64,000 nt of DNA, from the NCBI RefSeq assembly GCF_026017845.1, contig NZ_CP100416.1, forward strand, positions 7,839,199 through 7,903,198. Reading direction: 5' to 3'. The DNA is from Amycolatopsis mediterranei (GTDB lineage: Bacteria; Actinomycetota; Actinomycetes; Mycobacteriales; Pseudonocardiaceae). The notes under the pieces were generated by a model, which saw nothing but the letters and a program-made list of their open reading frames with translations, did not search any database and had not been told where the DNA came from. Positions 39,583-48,378 of the stretch are shown here, piece after piece. Positions within the stretch are counted from its first letter, which is position 1. Each line of letters opens with the position of its first letter. Made by a program: the position numbers and the translations under genes.

Positions 39583-40827
39583 TCAGGGCCGGGCGCCGTC
39601 CTCCTCGGGGACGAGCCGCCCGGCCCGTTCCACGAGGTAGCGGCGTTCGGGCAGGCTCGGCGTCCGCTCCGCCGCGCGGAGGTAGTGGTCCCGGGCCGCG
39701 GCCCGGTCACCGCGCAGCTCCAGCAGGTGGGCCCGGACCGCGTCCGCCCGCCGGCCGACGTCGAGGTCGGCGTCGACCGTGTCCAGCAGGGCCAGCGCCT
39801 GGTCGGGGCCGGCGACCTGGGCGACGGCGACCGCCTGGTTCAGCGTGACCACCGGCCCCGGCATGAACGTCCGGAGCAGCTCGTACAGCTCGACGATCTG
39901 CGGCCAGTCGGTGGCCTCGGCGCTCGGCGCCCGGTCGTGCAGCGCGGCGATCGCGGCCTGCACCTGGTACGGCCCGAGCGCGGTGCGGCCGACCACCGCG
40001 TCGATCAGCCCCTCGCCCTCGTCGATCAGGGCGGCGTCCCAGCGGCCGCGGTCCTGCTCCGGCAGGGGGACGAGTTCGCCGCGGTCGCCGATCCGCGCGT
40101 CACGGCGCGCCTCGGTCAGCAGCATCAGGGCGAGCAACCCGGTGACCTCGCCGTCCCCGGGCAGGAGCGCGTGCACGGCGCGCGCCAGCCGGATGGCCTC
40201 CGCGGTCAGCTCCAAGCGCTGGAGGTCCTGGCCGGAAGTGGCGGTGTACCCCTCGTTGAAGATCAGGTAGAGCACCTGCAGCACCACGCGCAGCCGCTCC
40301 GGGAAGTCCGCCGCCGAGGGCTCGCTGAAGGTCGAGCCGGCGGCGGCGATGCTCTCCTTCGCGCGGGTGATGCGCCGCGTCATGGTCGCCTCGGGCACCA
40401 GGAAGGCGCGCGCGATCTCCGCCGTGGTCAGGCCGCCGACCGCGCGCAGCGTCAGCGCGACCTGCGAAGGCGGCGAGACGGCGGGGTGGCAGCACAGGAA
40501 CAGCAGCGACAGCGTGTCGTCGGAGTCCGGGGCCTGGTCCTCGCCGGGCCCGGGCGCGACCGGCGGCGGCTCCCGCAGGGTGACCGACTCCTCCCGCCGC
40601 CGTCGCGCGCTTTCGCTGCGCCAGTGGTCGGTGAGCCGCCGGGTGGCGACGGTGATCAGCCAGCCGCGCGGGTTGTCCGGGACGCCCTCGGCCGGCCACT
40701 GCTCGCTCGCGGCGAGCAGGGCGTCGGCGACCGCGTCTTCGCACGCGTCGAACTGGCCGTACCGGCGCACCAGCGCGCCCAGCACCTGCGGCACGAGCGG
40801 GCGCAGGACCTCGGCGACGCCGGTCAC
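39583..40827 (-). CDS. RNA polymerase ECF sigma factor (long, ECF42-like, DUF6596-type)
   Basis: The 414-residue protein has sigma-2 (FDACEDAVADALLAASEQWP, then PRGWLITVATRRLTDHWRS) and sigma-4 regions (TTAEIARAFLVPEATMTRRITRAKE), followed by a long C-terminal helical domain of TPR-like repeats (about 190-400). This architecture, with a YCII-domain gene beside it, marks the ECF42-like group. The GTG at 40827 overlaps the YCII stop by 4 bp (GTGA). It is convergent with the HxlR gene, 10 bp apart. The group has no anti-sigma factor, and the C-terminal domain regulates it. Confidence 0.9.
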   Translation of the reverse strand: MTGVAEVLRPLVPQVLGALVRRYGQFDACEDAVADALLAASEQWPAEGVPDNPRGWLITVATRRLTDHWRSESARRRREESVTLREPPPVAPGPGEDQAPDSDDTLSLLFLCCHPAVSPPSQVALTLRAVGGLTTAEIARAFLVPEATMTRRITRAKESIAAAGSTFSEPSAADFPERLRVVLQVLYLIFNEGYTATSGQDLQRLELTAEAIRLARAVHALLPGDGEVTGLLALMLLTEARRDARIGDRGELVPLPEQDRGRWDAALIDEGEGLIDAVVGRTALGPYQVQAAIAALHDRAPSAEATDWPQIVELYELLRTFMPGPVVTLNQAVAVAQVAGPDQALALLDTVDADLDVGRRADAVRAHLLELRGDRAAARDHYLRAAERTPSLPERRYLVERAGRLVPEEDGARP

Positions 40828-41207
40828 GCCATGGGGACTTCGGTTTCGGCGTCGGCGAAGAAGACGACCTCGCGCACCTCGATGCCGAGACCTTCGACGG
40901 CGGCGTCCGGGATCATCGCGGCGAGCTCGACCGCGCGCTCCTTGCTCGCGCACTCGACGAGGTAGTAGCCGGCGAGGAACTCCTTCGACTCCAGGAACGG
41001 CCCGTCGGTGACCGCCGGCAGGCCGCCGCGCACCCGCACGACGCTGCTGTCGGCGACCGCGCCCAGCGCCTGCGTGCTGATCATCTCGCCGGACTCCCGG
41101 ATCGTCCGGATGAACTCCTGGTGCCCGGTCATGATCGCGTCCATGTCCTGCTCGGACAGCTTCGCCATCACGTCGGGGTTCAGGTACATCGCCAGCAGGT
41201 ACTTCAC
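40824..41207 (-). CDS. YCII-related (DGPF-domain) protein
   Basis: The 127-residue protein has the DGPF/YCII signature (VTDGPFLESKEFLAGYYLVECAS) and an N-terminal KYLLAMYLNPDVMAKL strand. Such proteins are encoded beside long ECF sigma factors throughout actinobacteria and are assumed to be part of the same signalling unit. The GTG at 41207 has AGGGAG upstream. The overlap with the sigma gene implies coupled expression. Confidence 0.88.
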   Translation of the reverse strand: MKYLLAMYLNPDVMAKLSEQDMDAIMTGHQEFIRTIRESGEMISTQALGAVADSSVVRVRGGLPAVTDGPFLESKEFLAGYYLVECASKERAVELAAMIPDAAVEGLGIEVREVVFFADAETEVPMA

Positions 41208-41360
41208 GTCCGGTCTCCCTTCGGCCGCCCTCGCCGGGCGCGCGGCACGAACATCACGAACATAGCGCCGGCCGCAACCGTGGAGTGGAGCGGGCACGGG
41301 CGCGCCTGCCAGCCTGGACGCGGGCAGTCCCGGGTTACCCGGACCAGGAGGTTGGTACCG

Positions 41361-42026
41361 ATGGCCGACGTGTTCACGGACTTGCAGGCCGAGACCGAGG
41401 CGCTGGCCGAGCTGGCCGAGCGGCACGGCTACGGCTCCGGCCCCGACCTCACCGGGCACTTCGCCCGGCTGACGTCGACCGCGCGGCTGGCCCGGCTCAG
41501 CGTCGAGAACCCGGACGTGTTCGGCGTGATCCCGCAGATCTCCTACGACTCGCTCGACGAGGCGATCCTGTTCTGGCTGATCGAGCAGCGGAAGGCCAAC
41601 GCCCTGCTCGCCACGGCGCCGCCGGAGCCGCAGCTGCCGTGGAGCGACGGCCCGCTTCGCCCGTCCGTGCTCGCCGCGGCGGTGCTGACCGAGATCTTCG
41701 CCGCCGGACAGGACATCGCCGACACGTTCGGCGTCCGCCCGCGGCGCGACGACTCGATCGGGCACGTCGCCTACTACGGCGTCCGCACGCGGGACCGCGC
41801 CTACCTGCGGCAGCAGGAGAAGCCGCCGGCCGCGCCGTTCCGGTTCGAACTGGTCGCCCCCTCGGGGACGCGGTGGGACTTCGGGCCGGAGGACGCCACC
41901 GATCGCGTCACCGGCCCGGCCGAGGACTTCTGCCTCCTGGTGACCGGCCGCCGCTTCGCCGAAGACCTCGCGCTGGACTTCGCCGGCCGGCGCACCGCCC
42001 GGTGGCTGGAGCTGCTGGAGCGCTGA
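41361..42026 (+). CDS. MDMPI/TIGR03084-like protein, short form
   Basis: The 221-residue protein lacks the usual start of the MDMPI N-domain but keeps the middle AAGQDIADTFGVRP and the C-terminal APSGTRWDFGPEDATDRVTGPAEDFCLLVTGRRF that matches 25782-26588 closely. ATG 41361 follows AGGAGG. Related proteins are of unknown function. It is probably a separate transcription unit between the YCII gene and yciO. Its first 120 residues have no clear histidine triad, so a metal-dependent reaction seems doubtful. Confidence 0.8.
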   Translation: MADVFTDLQAETEALAELAERHGYGSGPDLTGHFARLTSTARLARLSVENPDVFGVIPQISYDSLDEAILFWLIEQRKANALLATAPPEPQLPWSDGPLRPSVLAAAVLTEIFAAGQDIADTFGVRPRRDDSIGHVAYYGVRTRDRAYLRQQEKPPAAPFRFELVAPSGTRWDFGPEDATDRVTGPAEDFCLLVTGRRFAEDLALDFAGRRTARWLELLER

Positions 42027-42029
42027 GCG

Positions 42030-42650
42030 TCACTCGAACGGCGCAGGGTCGCCCGCGCCGACGCGCAGGATCTCGGCCTCGCCGGAAGAGAAGTCGACGA
42101 CGGTCGTCGGCTCGACCCCGCAGTCGCCGGAGTCGAGCACCGCTTCCAGCTGGTGGTCCAGTTCTTCCTTGATCTCCCAGCCCTGGGTCATCGGCTCGCC
42201 CGACCCGGGCAGCAGCAGCGTGCTCGACAGCAGCGGCTCGCCCAGCTCGGCCAGCAGCGCCTGGGTGACGCGGTGGTCCGGAATGCGCACGCCGACCGTC
42301 TTCTTCTTCTCGTGCATCAACCGCCGCGGCACTTCCTTGGTCGCCGGCAGGATGAAGGTGTAGCTGCCCGGGGTCGCCGCCTTGATCGCGCGGAACACCG
42401 CGTTGTCGATGTGGACGAACTGCCCCAGCTGGGCGAAGTCCTGGCACACCAGCGTGAAGTGGTGCCGGTGGTCGAGCTTGCGGATGGCGCGGATCCGGTC
42501 CAGCCCGTCCCGGTTGCCCGGACGGCACCCGAGCGCGAAGCACGAATCGGTCGGGTAGGCGATCAGCCCGTCGGCGCGGAGGATCTCGACGACCTGGCCG
42601 AGGGCCCGGCGCTGCGGGTTCTCCGGGTGCAGGTCGAAATAGCGTGCCAT
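42030..42650 (-). CDS. yciO: YciO-type YrdC/Sua5-domain protein
   Basis: The 206-residue protein is a YrdC-fold member with GLIAYPTDSCFALGC (about 29-43), HHFTLVCQDFAQL, and PGSYTFILPATKEVPRRLMHEKKKTVGVRIP. It matches the YciO branch rather than TsaC, by the TKEVPRRL and EKKKT motifs. YciO binds RNA or nucleotides; its exact role is not settled. It is a housekeeping-type gene, convergent with the MDMPI-like gene, and has no link to the cluster. The start is supported by the N-terminal alignment only; no strong ribosome-binding site is seen. Confidence 0.88.
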   Translation of the reverse strand: MARYFDLHPENPQRRALGQVVEILRADGLIAYPTDSCFALGCRPGNRDGLDRIRAIRKLDHRHHFTLVCQDFAQLGQFVHIDNAVFRAIKAATPGSYTFILPATKEVPRRLMHEKKKTVGVRIPDHRVTQALLAELGEPLLSSTLLLPGSGEPMTQGWEIKEELDHQLEAVLDSGDCGVEPTTVVDFSSGEAEILRVGAGDPAPFE

Positions 42651-42789
42651 GGTCCGAGCCTAGAGTCGCCGCGCCCGGCCCGGCACGGCGGGCCGGGCGT
42701 CTCCCAGCTTGCGGATTCCCGGTCGAACGCTGGGTGCTTCCACCGGAACCGGCCCACAATCCGTCGGAGACCACTGCCAGGAGGGCGAA

Positions 42790-43290
42790 ATGACGGAGCT
42801 GACCGTGCCGGAGTTGGACCGCCCCCGTGTCGTCGCCGGGGCCGAGTACCTGTTCGAGGGTCCGCAGGGACGCGTCTCGTTGACCGAGTTGTTCGCCGGC
42901 CACCCGCGGCTGGCCGTGCACCACCCGATGGCCGACCACAGCGGGCCCGCGGACGTCGTGCCGACCGCCGATCTCGCCGCCGCGCTGAACGACCCCGGCC
43001 TGCGGCTGGTCCTCGTCTCCCGCGCCCCCTACGCGAAGCTCGAGCAGTACCGGCGGCACCTCGGCTGGGACCTGGCCGCGTACTCGGCCGTCGGCACCAC
43101 GTTCACCGAAGACTTCCCCGCGACCCGGCACGTGCCGGGCGACTTCTGGGACGACGAGTGCGGGCTGAGCTTCTTCCGGCTCGCCGACGACACCGTGCTG
43201 CACACCGGATCGGTCGCCGTGCCGCGCCTGGAGTTCCTGGGCCTGCTCGGTCCGCCGGGCGGCTTCCCGCCGGCACCGGACCCCCGCTGA
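42790..43290 (+). CDS. Divergent DUF899-like protein without active cysteines
   Basis: The 166-residue protein has DUF899-like segments (SLTELFAGHPRLAVHHPM, then LRLVLVSRAPYAKLEQYRRHLGW and FFRLADDTVLHTGS) that match the DUF899 protein at 4743-5393. The CPGC redox pair is absent: the corresponding stretch reads DHSGPADVV. It may be a non-enzymatic relative. ATG 42790 has GGAGGG upstream. It is followed by the histidine kinase gene after a 181-bp gap. Confidence 0.78.
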   Translation: MTELTVPELDRPRVVAGAEYLFEGPQGRVSLTELFAGHPRLAVHHPMADHSGPADVVPTADLAAALNDPGLRLVLVSRAPYAKLEQYRRHLGWDLAAYSAVGTTFTEDFPATRHVPGDFWDDECGLSFFRLADDTVLHTGSVAVPRLEFLGLLGPPGGFPPAPDPR

Positions 43291-43345
43291 CCTCACCTTT
43301 CGCCCCGCCCCGATGTGCGGTTACGCCACCGGGGCGGTTCCGCGC

Positions 43346-43358
43346 GTGCTTTTCGCTC
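43346..43358. promoter_or_regulatory. Degenerate palindrome GTGCT-TTT-CGCTC upstream of the fused kinase
   Basis: It matches GTGCGTTTCGCAC at 11 of 13 positions and lies 114 bp before the kinase ATG. With only one site and two mismatches it is a weak candidate. Confidence 0.3.
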
Positions 43359-43471
43359 CGCTGTCGAGGCACTCCCGTGAGCTAGGATCGATTTGTCACC
43401 ATGCACACATCGCCCGGACCCGGCCTCCCGGGCGGCCCGGTCGCCGCGCAGATTCCGGAGGGCCCGCATCG

Positions 43472-45826
43472 ATGACTCCGGCAGCCGCACTCGAGCCGTC
43501 ACCAGCGCGCTCAGCGACCGCCGAGCCCCGCGGCACCACCGCGGCGGACCGGCGGCCGCGGCTGGCCACGTACCTGGCCTCGGCCATCATCGTCGTCGTC
43601 GTCGCGGGCTTCAGCGTGATCGGGTTGGTCAGCCTGCTGCCGACGTCGGTCGGTGTCCTGGGCGCAGCTTACGCGTTGTTCGGCATCGCCGCGCTCCTCA
43701 CGATCCAGCTGCTGTGGTTCAGCCGTCCGACCGTCCGGCTCGACTCGGTCACCAGCCGGGTGCTGCTCGCCGTGATGGTCGTGCTCGCCTACGTCCCGAT
43801 CCTCACCTTCGGCCTGAACTGGGCCGACATGCCCGACTTCGTCGGCGGCGCGGTGCTGCTGGTCCTGCCGTCCCGGTACGCCTGGACCGCGCTGGCCGGG
43901 GTCGTCGTCAGCATCGGCTGGATCTACCACGTGTTCGGCGCTTCTCCGCTGATCACGATCTACGGCGCCTTCGGCGCGCTGTTCTACAGCCTGCTCTTCT
44001 ACCTGCTCGCGCGGCTCGCGCGGATGGTGCACCGGCTGCACGAGGCCCGCACGGAGCTGGCGCAGCGCGCGGTCGCCGAGCAGCGGCTCGCCTTCGCCCG
44101 CGACCTGAACGACCTGCTCGGGCTGAGCCTGTCCGCGATCGCGCTCAAGGGCGAGCTGGTGCACCGGCTGATGCGGAAGTCGGTCGAGCAGGCCAAGGCC
44201 GAACTCGCCGACATCACCGCGACCGCCCAGCGCACGCTGTCGGACGTCCGCGCGGTTTCGCACGGCTACCGCGAGCTTTCGCTGGAGAAGGAGTCCCGGA
44301 CGGCCGAAACGCTGCTGTCGGCGTCCGAGATCGCCGTGCGGGTCCACCTCGACCAGGGTGACCTGCCGGTCCAGGCGCGCACGCTGCTGGCCAAGGCACT
44401 GCGCGAAGGGGTCACCGACGTCCTGCGCCTCGACGACGTCGAGCACTGCGAGATCGACGTCCGGCACCGGGACGGCCGCGTCACCCTGGAGATCGTCAGC
44501 GACGGCGTGCCGCCGGGCGACCCGGACAGCGGGCTGACCACCCTGTCCGGCGAGATCTCCGCGCTCGGCGGCACGGCGACGGCGAAATCCGGCGCGGACG
44601 GCCGCTTCCGGCTGCGCGTCGAGCTTCCCGTCCCCGAGCGGCTGGACACGGCCGCTTCCTCCGACGCCGAGCAGCGGTCGGACACGGAGTCGAAGCGGAT
44701 CCGCGGGCTGCTGCCGGTCGTGATGGGACTCATGGGGTCCGGCGCGACGGTGCACCTGCTCCAGGTGACCACCCGGGCGTGGGAGGTGGCCCTGGTCGTC
44801 GGCTCGATCGCGGCCCTGCTCGCCCTGCAGTTCTCGTACTTCAACCGGCCGTCGACCCCCCTGCGCTCGGCGCAGAGCTACGGCATGCTGTTCGTCCAGG
44901 TCTGCCTGATCTACCTGCCCCTGCTGCCGCTGGGCCCGCACTGGGTCAGCGTGCCCGGGCTGCTCATCGGCAGCGCGCTGCTGGTCCTGCCGCCGGTGGC
45001 GGGCTGGGCGTTCTTCGCCCTCAACATCGCCGCGTACGCGGCGATCCAGCACGCTTCGGGAGCGGACACCACCACCGCGCTGTTCTACACCGCCGCGACG
45101 GTGATGACGGGCCTGGCGGTGTTCGGGCTGTTGTGGCTGGTCCGGCTGGTGACCGAGCTGGACAACACCCGGCGGCGGCTGGCCGAGATGGCGCTCGCCG
45201 AGGAACGCCTCCGGTTCGCCCGCGACCTGCACGACCTGCTCGGCATGAGCCTCTCGGCGATCGCGCTGAAGAGCGAGCTGACCGCGCGGGTGCTGCCGCT
45301 GGACCGCGACCGCGCGGCCGAGGAGCTGACCGAGGTGCTCGGCCTGACCCGGCAAGCCCTGTCCGACGTCCGGTCGGTGGCCAGCGGCTACCGGGAGCTG
45401 TCGCTGGACAGCGAGTCCCGCACGGCGAAGTCCGTGCTGGCCGCCGCGGACGTCCGGGTGCGCATGGAGATGCTGGCGGACGACCTCCCCACGTCGGTGC
45501 GCACGGTGCTGGCCGTCGTCCTGCGCGAAGGCGTCACGAACGTGCTGCGACACAGCCGGGTGGAAACCTGCGAGATCGCGATGCGCCGCACGGACGGCGG
45601 GGTCGTCCTCGAAATCGTCAACGACGGCGTCGAGCGGAACGGCGACCGGCCGCGCTCCGGCCGCCCGGCGGACGCCGACGTCCCGGAACCACCCGGGCCG
45701 CGCGACACCTCGCCCGGCAGCGGGATCGGCAACCTCTCGCACCGGCTCGCCGACCTGGGCGGCGAGCTCACCGCGGGCGTCGAGCCGGACGGCCGCTTCC
45801 GGCTCCGCGCGGCGGTCCCGGTCTGA
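43472..45826 (+). CDS. Double histidine kinase: degenerate kinase fused to a complete kinase
   Basis: The 784-residue protein contains two units, each with a membrane block (about 30-180 and 410-560), a HisKA_3 dimerisation helix and an ATPase domain. The second unit has the phospho-acceptor FARDLHDLLG with His587, an N-box REGVTNVLRHS and a G-box GSGIGNL. The first has Asn213 in place of His (FARDLNDLLG), REGVTDVLRLD for the N-box, and no glycine-rich G-box, so it cannot be a normal kinase. The halves are paralogous over their whole length. It is convergent with the response regulator at 45854-46459, its likely partner. ATG 43472 follows CGGAGG. Confidence 0.93.
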   Translation: MTPAAALEPSPARSATAEPRGTTAADRRPRLATYLASAIIVVVVAGFSVIGLVSLLPTSVGVLGAAYALFGIAALLTIQLLWFSRPTVRLDSVTSRVLLAVMVVLAYVPILTFGLNWADMPDFVGGAVLLVLPSRYAWTALAGVVVSIGWIYHVFGASPLITIYGAFGALFYSLLFYLLARLARMVHRLHEARTELAQRAVAEQRLAFARDLNDLLGLSLSAIALKGELVHRLMRKSVEQAKAELADITATAQRTLSDVRAVSHGYRELSLEKESRTAETLLSASEIAVRVHLDQGDLPVQARTLLAKALREGVTDVLRLDDVEHCEIDVRHRDGRVTLEIVSDGVPPGDPDSGLTTLSGEISALGGTATAKSGADGRFRLRVELPVPERLDTAASSDAEQRSDTESKRIRGLLPVVMGLMGSGATVHLLQVTTRAWEVALVVGSIAALLALQFSYFNRPSTPLRSAQSYGMLFVQVCLIYLPLLPLGPHWVSVPGLLIGSALLVLPPVAGWAFFALNIAAYAAIQHASGADTTTALFYTAATVMTGLAVFGLLWLVRLVTELDNTRRRLAEMALAEERLRFARDLHDLLGMSLSAIALKSELTARVLPLDRDRAAEELTEVLGLTRQALSDVRSVASGYRELSLDSESRTAKSVLAAADVRVRMEMLADDLPTSVRTVLAVVLREGVTNVLRHSRVETCEIAMRRTDGGVVLEIVNDGVERNGDRPRSGRPADADVPEPPGPRDTSPGSGIGNLSHRLADLGGELTAGVEPDGRFRLRAAVPV

Positions 45827-45853
45827 CCGGCCGGGGGTCCGGGCCTTCCCGCC

Positions 45854-46459
45854 TCACAGCCAGCCGGACTCCTCGGCGATGCGGATGGCGTCGACCCGGT
45901 TGCGGGCGTTGAGCTTCGCGACGACGGTCGTGAGGTAGTTCCGGACCGTGCCGGCGGACAGGTACAGCCGCGCGGCGACCTCCACCGTCCCGTAGCCCTG
46001 CGCGACCATCCGCAATACGTCCAGCTCGCGGGCGGTGAGCGGGCAGTCGACGGTGTCCCAGGCGGCGAGCGCCAGGTCGCCGTCGACCATGCGGCGGCCG
46101 GCGAGGACCCCGCGGACCGCGCTGGCCAGCTTGTCGGGTGGCGCGTCCTTCAGCAGGAACCCGCCCACCTTGGCGTCCAGCGCGCGCCGCAGCGTGCCCG
46201 GCCGGCCCAGGCTGGTCAGGATCAGCGTCCGGCACTCCGGGAGCTGCTCGTGCAGCTCACCGGCCGCGGTGAGACCGTCCATGCCCGGCAGGTCGATGTC
46301 GATGACCGCGACCTGGGCCTGCCTCGCGCGCGCCATGGGCAGGATTTCGGGCCCCGACGCGACCTCCGCAACCACGTCGATGTCGGGTTCCAGCCGGAGC
46401 AACGCGACCAGCGCCCCCCGTACGATGTGCATGTCCTCGGCAACCAGTACTTTGATCAC
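45854..46459 (-). CDS. NarL/LuxR-type response regulator, copy 1
   Basis: The 201-residue protein has a receiver domain with acidic pair (AEDM), phospho-acceptor Asp54 (VIDIDLPGMDG), TSLGRP and Lys in LLKDAPP, and a C-terminal LuxR HTH (LTARELDVLRMVAQG and SAGTVRNYLTTVVAKL). GTG 46459 is chosen because GGAGG lies 5 bp upstream and the length then equals that of copy 2; a GTG 18 bp further up is possible. It is tail-to-tail with the double kinase gene (28 bp). DNA targets are unknown. Confidence 0.92.
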   Translation of the reverse strand: MIKVLVAEDMHIVRGALVALLRLEPDIDVVAEVASGPEILPMARARQAQVAVIDIDLPGMDGLTAAGELHEQLPECRTLILTSLGRPGTLRRALDAKVGGFLLKDAPPDKLASAVRGVLAGRRMVDGDLALAAWDTVDCPLTARELDVLRMVAQGYGTVEVAARLYLSAGTVRNYLTTVVAKLNARNRVDAIRIAEESGWL

Positions 46460-46702
46460 GGGTGCCTCCGCACTCACGATTCCCCAGAAGCCCAGTTAAA
46501 CATTTTGCTTGCCGAATCGGTTGCACCGTTCGGGCGCCACTCGCGGTGAATCCCTCGAAATGCACATGCATAGGTGAGTACGCGGTAAAAAATCCCCTCT
46601 TCGCGACGAAGCGACTACGAGCCGTGACGATCCCCCTACGCCGGCGGCCGCGGGTTTACCGCGGGGTCAGTTACAAATTTTCCGATGCTCCACACGCGGC
46701 GA

Positions 46703-46734
46703 GCCGGCCACCGCGAACACTCGCGGTGACCGGC
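46703..46734 (-). terminator. Hairpin terminator after the 58-residue gene
   Basis: GCCGG-C-CACCGCGA and TCGCGGTG-A-CCGGC pair with one mismatch around an ACAC loop, 30 bp past the stop at 46764. The gap 46460-46763 otherwise holds an AT-richer stretch around 46490-46620 that is probably the response-regulator promoter, and no gene. Confidence 0.65.
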
Positions 46735-46763
46735 TGGCCGGGGCACGACCTGCGAAAACCTGC

Positions 46764-46940
46764 TCAGGCCGCTTCGAGGACATCCGCACGGCAGATGGTG
46801 GCGCGAACCGGCCCCGCCGCGGTGAGGCTGTCGCCCCACTGGCCGAACCGCTCGATCACCAGATCGGCGGCGGACTGGTCGAACTCGACACCCAGTTCGG
46901 CGAAAAGCACACGAACATTGGCGGAAACCTGTGCGGCCAT
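46764..46940 (-). CDS. 58-residue peptide of unknown function
   Basis: ATG 46940 has GGGAG 6 bp upstream and opens a 58-residue frame starting MAAQVSANVRVLFAELGVEF and ending RATICRADVLEAA. It has one cysteine, a helical N-terminal half (FDQSAADLVIERFGQW) and no signal peptide. A hairpin follows its stop, and its upstream region carries two operator-like palindromes, so it is a regulated unit on its own. Possibilities are a regulatory peptide, a RiPP precursor (the azole genes lie 3.5 kb away) or a small protein; the single Cys and few Ser/Thr in the tail make an azole core weak. Confidence 0.6.
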   Translation of the reverse strand: MAAQVSANVRVLFAELGVEFDQSAADLVIERFGQWGDSLTAAGPVRATICRADVLEAA

Positions 46941-47164
46941 TTTTTGCTCCCAGTGGCGAAGATGAGTGCTTCACGTGTCTCAAATAGTCGCCCATGAATG
47001 GGACGGCAGCCAGTGCCCGCATCACCGGGGCGATGTGGCTTACACATGGTCCGCCCGGTTGGCGCAATAGCCTCCGAATGGGCTAGCAAACCCCGGAAAC
47101 AGGCCGGAACGCCGCATTTTCGTCACTATTCGCGGTCGACCGGATGCGGGCAGGCGCGAGCACC

Positions 47165-47238
47165 GTGAGAAACGCACGGTCCGCACGAACGAGGTACCCG
47201 ACGCCGCCGCGGCCAAACCCCACATGTGCAAAACGCAT
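47165..47238. promoter_or_regulatory. Two operator-like palindromes between the 58-residue gene and AraC copy 2
   Basis: 47165-47177 reads GTGAGAAACGCAC (12 of 13 with GTGCGAAACGCAC; with flanks ACCGTG and CACGGT it is a longer palindrome). 47226-47238 reads GTGCAAAACGCAT (11 of 13). The spacing is 61 bp. The 46941-47394 gap has no gene and must hold both divergent promoters. Confidence 0.62.
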
Positions 47239-47394
47239 GTCGGCCACCGGCAAAATCCATCCCGGCCGGTGCACAGAGCACTTAAGAAGTAGACCGCCGC
47301 GGATCTACAGTTTCCTGGAATCAATTCCCGCTCCGGGTGCCTTCGCCGGAAGGCGATCGGGCGGCAACTCCACGACCGACAGGGACGGCCCATC

Positions 47395-48147
47395 ATGGAC
47401 GAGATCGTCCGGCAAGCCGTGGCACGCGCCATCGTGACGATGCGAGACAACCTGGGCGAACGCCTCACGATCGACGACCTCGCCCGCGCGGCCATGTTCA
47501 GCAAGTTCCACTTCACGCGGGTGTTCCTGCGGGTCACCGGGCTGTCGCCGGGCCGGTTCCTGTCGGCCCTGCGGCTGGCGGAGGCGAAGCACCTGCTCGC
47601 GACCACCGCCATCTCGGTGGCCGACATCAGCCACCAGGTCGGCTACAACAGTGTCGGGACGTTCAGCGCGCGATTCAGCGGCAGCGTGGGCGTCTCGCCG
47701 TCAGGTTACCGCCAGCTGCACGGCATGGCCCCGCGGATCGCCGACCGGCAGGCCCAGCCGGGCTCGGGGGCGACCGTGCGCGGGCAGCTGCGCGTGTCCG
47801 TTCCCGCCGAGGTGGGGCCGGTCTTCGTCGGGCTCTTCGCCGCCCGGATCACCGAAGGCGCGCCGGCCCGGCACGCGATCCTGCCCGGTCCCGGGCCGTA
47901 TGCGCTGACCGACGTCCCGCTGGGCTCCTGGTACGTGCTGACGCACGCCTTCGGGACCTGCCCGCACGACGGCACGCAGGGCCTGCGGCCGTTCACCGGC
48001 CTCACCGGTCCGGTGACGGTGCACCGCGGCGTCACCGCGAGCCTGGCCGACGTCCGCCTGCGTCCGCGGCACGGCTTCGATCCGCCGGTCCTGCTGGCAC
48101 TCCCGAGCTTGCGGCAGGCCGCCCTTACGCGTTCGATCGCCAGCTGA
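47395..48147 (+). CDS. AraC-family regulator with N-terminal HTH, copy 2
   Basis: The 250-residue protein starts directly with a double AraC HTH (LTIDDLARAAMFSKFHFTRVF to VGYNSVGTFSARFSGSVGVSPSGYR, about 24-105), followed by a C-terminal domain homologous to that of 36607-37518 (VGPVFVGLFAARI compared with ADVLVGLFADP). ATG 47395 opens exactly at the conserved start. It lacks the N-terminal tail of copy 1. The gene is followed by response regulator copy 2 after 231 bp, so the regulators form a block. Confidence 0.9.
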   Translation: MDEIVRQAVARAIVTMRDNLGERLTIDDLARAAMFSKFHFTRVFLRVTGLSPGRFLSALRLAEAKHLLATTAISVADISHQVGYNSVGTFSARFSGSVGVSPSGYRQLHGMAPRIADRQAQPGSGATVRGQLRVSVPAEVGPVFVGLFAARITEGAPARHAILPGPGPYALTDVPLGSWYVLTHAFGTCPHDGTQGLRPFTGLTGPVTVHRGVTASLADVRLRPRHGFDPPVLLALPSLRQAALTRSIAS

Positions 48148-48378
48148 ACACACGCACATCGGGTGAATCCCGATGCGGTTCGACCGCAGCCATTCGGCCC
48201 AAGGTGCCGACATCGGCGGCCGGATTGCCGCTACCGGGCCGTACCGGTAAAAGCAAGTGGATTTCGGCGTATTTCGCGGACCGGCGATCGCGGGTCCGCT
48301 TCCGCGAAGACCGGCACGGTCCGGCAATGGCGTACAATCGCCATTGGGAGCCGCCGGACTGGGGTGCGAGGTACCGTC

